A stretch of 64,000 nt of DNA from assembly GCF_043641665.1 (NCBI RefSeq), contig NC_092198.1:16273001-16337000 (forward strand), read 5' to 3'. This DNA comes from Enoplosus armatus (lineage: Eukaryota > Chordata > Actinopteri > Centrarchiformes > Enoplosidae). Positions 63,802 to 64,000 of this stretch are shown piece by piece (position 1 is the first letter of the stretch; each line of letters opens with the position of its first letter). The notes under the pieces were generated by a model. That model did not search any database, was not told where the DNA came from, and worked only from the letters and a program-made list of their open reading frames with translations. Made by a program: the position numbers and the translations under genes.

Positions 63802-64000
63802 CTGAGGGGCGGAGGGATATGAACGAATATAAAACAAACGAATATAATGAATGAATGAGCACGAATCTACCAGATCAGACAAGTATACAAGTATATTCAT
63901 TCATTTCTATCCGTTTTGTTATTTCATTTGAGTGCACGTACTTGATACCTTAGACAATGAAATAAAGTTTTTAACCAATTTCACCCTGTTGGAACGTCCA

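Overview
The window looks like a piece of a teleost (ray-finned fish, probably percomorph) nuclear chromosome. It is AT-rich. Two protein-coding genes can be recognised, and their coding exons are separated by long non-coding stretches. CA/GT microsatellites and homopolymer tracts are frequent, and many short decayed transposon-like repeats occur, several in more than one copy. There are no operons, CRISPR arrays, rRNA genes or convincing tRNA genes.

Layout. (1) Positions 1-11,384 are non-coding flank with dispersed repeats and two unidentified, GC-richer, splice-flanked patches on the minus strand (4,774-4,856 and 5,757-5,828). (2) Positions 11,385-12,450 hold a GA/poly-G tract followed by a CpG-rich block. 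This contains a likely promoter and a non-coding first exon that ends in a consensus splice donor at 11,823/11,824. (3) Positions 11,824-46,030 would be one very long 5'UTR intron. It carries most of the transposon relics: a hAT transposase fragment, a Tc1/mariner-like fragment, a 554-bp hAT-type element with a perfect 8-bp target duplication nested inside another inverted-repeat element, and MITE-like elements. (4) Positions 46,031 to about 48,270 are the coding exon of tmem121 on the plus strand, with a single 314-codon open frame, followed by its 3'UTR and two poly(A) signals. (5) Positions 48,270-56,900 are intergenic, with further repeats and a strong CTCF-like motif. (6) From about 56,900 to 63,801 lies the 3' end of a K+-dependent Na+/Ca2+ exchanger gene, best matched to slc24a4 (NCKX4), on the minus strand. 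It consists of a long 3'UTR and seven coding exons whose splice phases agree exactly. The first half of that gene lies beyond the right edge.

The two genes converge tail to tail. Nothing in the sequence suggests that they work together: tmem121 encodes a multi-pass membrane protein of poorly understood role, and slc24a4 encodes a plasma-membrane calcium extruder. I did not find a new biological system. The most checkable observations are the nested transposon insertion, the hAT transposase relic, the proposed remote promoter of tmem121, two same-orientation CTCF-like motifs between the genes, and a hammerhead-ribozyme-like motif in a probable retroelement tail.
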